5,414 bases of DNA from Parcubacteria group bacterium CG11_big_fil_rev_8_21_14_0_20_39_14 (lineage in GTDB: Bacteria; Patescibacteriota; Minisyncoccia; Minisyncoccales; GCA-002787255), in assembly GCA_002787255.1 (NCBI GenBank), contig PCWD01000001.1, positions 32,943-38,356 on the forward strand, given 5' to 3'. Numbering within the stretch: position 1 is the first letter of the stretch; each line of letters opens with the position of its first letter. Shown here piece after piece: positions 4,070 through 5,414 of the stretch. The translations under genes and the position numbers were made by a program. A model generated the notes under the pieces. That model made no database searches. It saw only the letters and a program-made list of their open reading frames with translations, and was not told the origin of the DNA.

Positions 4070-5091
4070 GAAAAATTTGTTTTGCCTTTCTTTGTTTGGT
4101 TTTGCTTTTTATTCCGCTATCCCTGACGGTCCCGAATGTTTTAGCCGACAAAGGAGAATATCGGGATAGGGGCAAGTATGTTTACGATGAGATTGACCGT
4201 CTGCCATTAGAATCAGAATTGGCTTTAAGCTCCTATTTTTGGAGGATAGATGCCAAATCAGATTACGAAATAGTTGTTGTTTTTCCGAAGGAAAAGTTGG
4301 ATGAGGAAACAATAATTAAGTGGTTTAATGACCGTGGTGTCGGAAAGAAAGAAAAAGATACCGGCGCAGCTATTTTTGTTTTTCCGGACAATTCTGCTTT
4401 TGTGGCTATTGGTAGCGGCAATGATGTTGTTTCGGTTGCCGCTTCCAAAACTTACGGTGAAAAAATCCTGAAAGATTTAGATAAAGACCCGGTTTTAAGT
4501 CTTTTGAGATTTACTAACGTTCTGGCCGGAAGGATTACCGAACCGGTTACCGAGGAAAAAGATGAGGGGTTTGGAGAATTTGTAAAAGAAAATCTCTATC
4601 TTTTCCTTCTTTGGTTTTTGGTTATCTCTTTGATTGTTTTTTTGATTCAGCAGAAAAATGGATTTCAAAAGACCGATTTAATCGCTCCTCTAATACTTTT
4701 GGTTTTTGCCGGAATCTTTGTTGGTTGCAGCTTTGCGGGCAATGCTAATCAAGATTTGACAATGAAAAATTACGGCATTATTACCTCAACGCAGCACGAT
4801 GAGTATCACTGGGTTCAAACTGTTGTGGTGAGTACTGGAAAAACAACTTCAGTTATCCTGATTCCCCATACCGATTATATAAACTATGCAACAATTTTAA
4901 GCTATGACTTCGGGTCTTATAAATATACATTTAGGACCACTGACAGCCGATGGGCATGGGAACGGGAAGCGGGAGAAATCGAAGAACTGCAAATAGATGC
5001 AAGGAAGGCAGCCCTTTTAAGCGCCAATCCCTTTGACGATAACTCCGGCGGCAAAACCATTGGCGATGGAGTTTGGATAAATAAAAAATAA
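4066..5091 (+). CDS. TPM-domain membrane protein with unusual C-terminal domain
   Basis: A 341-aa protein. Signal peptide at residues 1-27 (probable cleavage VLA-DKG), then a TPM domain (about 36-160) with YVYDEIDRLP, YEIVVVFP, IIKWFNDRGVGKKEKDTGAAIFVFPDN and a VAIGSG strand; a linker; two transmembrane helices (about 177-194 and 204-222); then about 115 residues of no family I recognise (227-341), rich in Tyr/Thr and beta-like strands (HWVQTVVVSTGKTTSVILIPH, KYTFRTTDSRWAWERE). The two helices put the C-terminal part on the same outer face as the TPM domain. TPM proteins are associated with LemA and with membrane-protein quality control, and some have phosphatase activity. The usual Gly/Ser-rich tail of YgcG-like members is missing; the novel domain is there instead. 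C221, at the end of the second helix, could be a lipid site, but this is speculative. Confidence 0.88.
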   Translation: MRKICFAFLCLVLLFIPLSLTVPNVLADKGEYRDRGKYVYDEIDRLPLESELALSSYFWRIDAKSDYEIVVVFPKEKLDEETIIKWFNDRGVGKKEKDTGAAIFVFPDNSAFVAIGSGNDVVSVAASKTYGEKILKDLDKDPVLSLLRFTNVLAGRITEPVTEEKDEGFGEFVKENLYLFLLWFLVISLIVFLIQQKNGFQKTDLIAPLILLVFAGIFVGCSFAGNANQDLTMKNYGIITSTQHDEYHWVQTVVVSTGKTTSVILIPHTDYINYATILSYDFGSYKYTFRTTDSRWAWEREAGEIEELQIDARKAALLSANPFDDNSGGKTIGDGVWINKK

Positions 5092-5097
5092 AAATGC

Positions 5098-5126
5098 AAA
5101 AGCCAGAAATAAAATTCTGGCTTTTT
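5098..5126 (+). terminator. Rho-independent terminator of the lemA operon
   Basis: AAAAGCCAGAA (5098-5108) pairs with TTCTGGCTTTT (5115-5125), 11 bp, 6-nt loop, ending in CTTTTT. It begins 7 bp after the TPM stop. Confidence 0.9.
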
Positions 5127-5137
5127 GATTTACTGAA

Positions 5138-5146
5138 TGATAATAT
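5138..5146 (+). promoter_or_regulatory. Possible extended -10 abutting the DUF6485-type start
   Basis: TG (5138-5139), one base, then TAATAT (5141-5146, four of six); TATAAA at 5144-5149 is an alternative. The start ATG is at 5154, so the RNA would begin at or very near it. No -35 outside the terminator hairpin is evident. Confidence 0.35.
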
Positions 5147-5153
5147 AAAATAT

Positions 5154-5366
5154 ATGGAATGTAAAAAAATAGAAAATTTAAAATCTTGCCCTTGCACTTA
5201 TCCCGATTGTTCGAGAAAGGGAATTTGCTGCGAGTGTTTGCGGCATCATTTGAATTTCAAAGAATTGCCAGCCTGTTATTTTTCTGAAGAGGCGGAGAAG
5301 ACCTACGATAGGTCATTTGAGAAATTTATAAAGGAATTTGTTAGCGAGAACAAGCCGAAGGCGTAA
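5154..5366 (+). CDS. Small cysteine-rich protein, DUF6485-like
   Basis: A 70-aa protein with eight cysteines (C3, C12, C14, C19, C25, C26, C28, C41) and a His pair (H31-H32) in the first 43 residues: MECKKIENLKSCPCTYPDC, SRKGICCECLRHH, ELPACYF, followed by a helix EAEKTYDRSFEKFIKEF. This pattern is that of the DUF6485 family of small cytosolic proteins, recognised from memory; metal (zinc or Fe-S) binding is inferred from the cysteine spacing, and function is unknown. ATG 5154 is chosen over the in-frame ATG 5094 because the upstream part runs through the terminator hairpin and family members begin MEC. No Shine-Dalgarno; the upstream bases are pure AT. Confidence 0.8.
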   Translation: MECKKIENLKSCPCTYPDCSRKGICCECLRHHLNFKELPACYFSEEAEKTYDRSFEKFIKEFVSENKPKA

Positions 5367-5396
5367 GTCCGAGCGTTACAAAACCTTTAGCCCAAT

Positions 5397-5414
5397 GAGA
5401 TAACTTCGTATCTC
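5397..5414 (+). terminator. Hairpin at window edge, possibly a terminator cut by the end
   Basis: GAGATA (5397-5402) pairs with TATCTC (5409-5414) around ACTTCG. The stem may continue beyond the window, so whether a T tract follows cannot be seen. It is 30 bp after the DUF6485-type stop. Confidence 0.4.

Noticed and set aside
5094..5153. A 20-residue extension of the DUF6485-type protein from ATG 5094
   Set aside because: The bases form the operon terminator stem; the recognisable protein begins MEC at 5154.
1..5414. CRISPR array, IS element or integration site
   Set aside because: No spaced identical repeats of 25-40 bp, transposase, integrase or tRNA fragment were seen; the short phased repeats at 891-957 are too short and too close.

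Overview
The window is a stretch of bacterial chromosome: AT-rich, densely coded and on the standard code (TGA is a real stop for two genes, so the TGA-glycine code is excluded). It mixes small conserved housekeeping-type proteins with an envelope operon. The CxxC/CxxC mini zinc ribbon, the DUF6485-type protein, LemA/TPM and many palindromic repeats suggest an under-sampled lineage, perhaps a candidate phylum such as Patescibacteria or a similar group. That placement is inference; there is no rRNA or marker gene here.

Layout. Positions 1-223 are the 3' end of a tryptophanase/tyrosine phenol-lyase family gene, followed by a strong hairpin and a structured intergenic segment. A Mth938/DUF498 protein is at 333-674. 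Positions 675-965 hold no gene but are full of structure: a candidate RNA with competing pairings, a terminator-like double hairpin, and a helically phased array of 9-bp repeats running into an extended -10 box. A 62-aa zinc-ribbon protein (966-1154) converges on rtcA (minus strand, 1261-2439) across a bidirectional terminator. A consensus promoter (2484-2512) divergent from rtcA drives the operon lemA (2638-3216), attenuator, membrane-anchored amino-acid-type solute-binding protein (3260-4069), TPM-domain membrane protein (4066-5091), terminator. A 70-aa cysteine-rich DUF6485-type protein (5154-5366) follows, and a last hairpin reaches the window edge.

How it fits together. LemA and TPM proteins are frequent neighbours and both are envelope proteins. 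Here a substrate-binding protein without permease or ATPase sits between them, coupled to the TPM gene by an ATGA overlap. All three are predicted to face outside the membrane, so a joint surface complex is plausible but unproven.

The most unusual things are: (1) rtcA carries three different palindromic sequences, all in frame, at the places where the protein is longer than its family, which resembles the Rickettsia palindromic elements; (2) the repeat array at 891-957; (3) genes with -10 boxes almost touching the start codon and no Shine-Dalgarno, beside an operon with strong Shine-Dalgarnos; (4) the lemA leader, with a sequestrable ribosome site, a three-codon ORF and a CTT-TGA stop.
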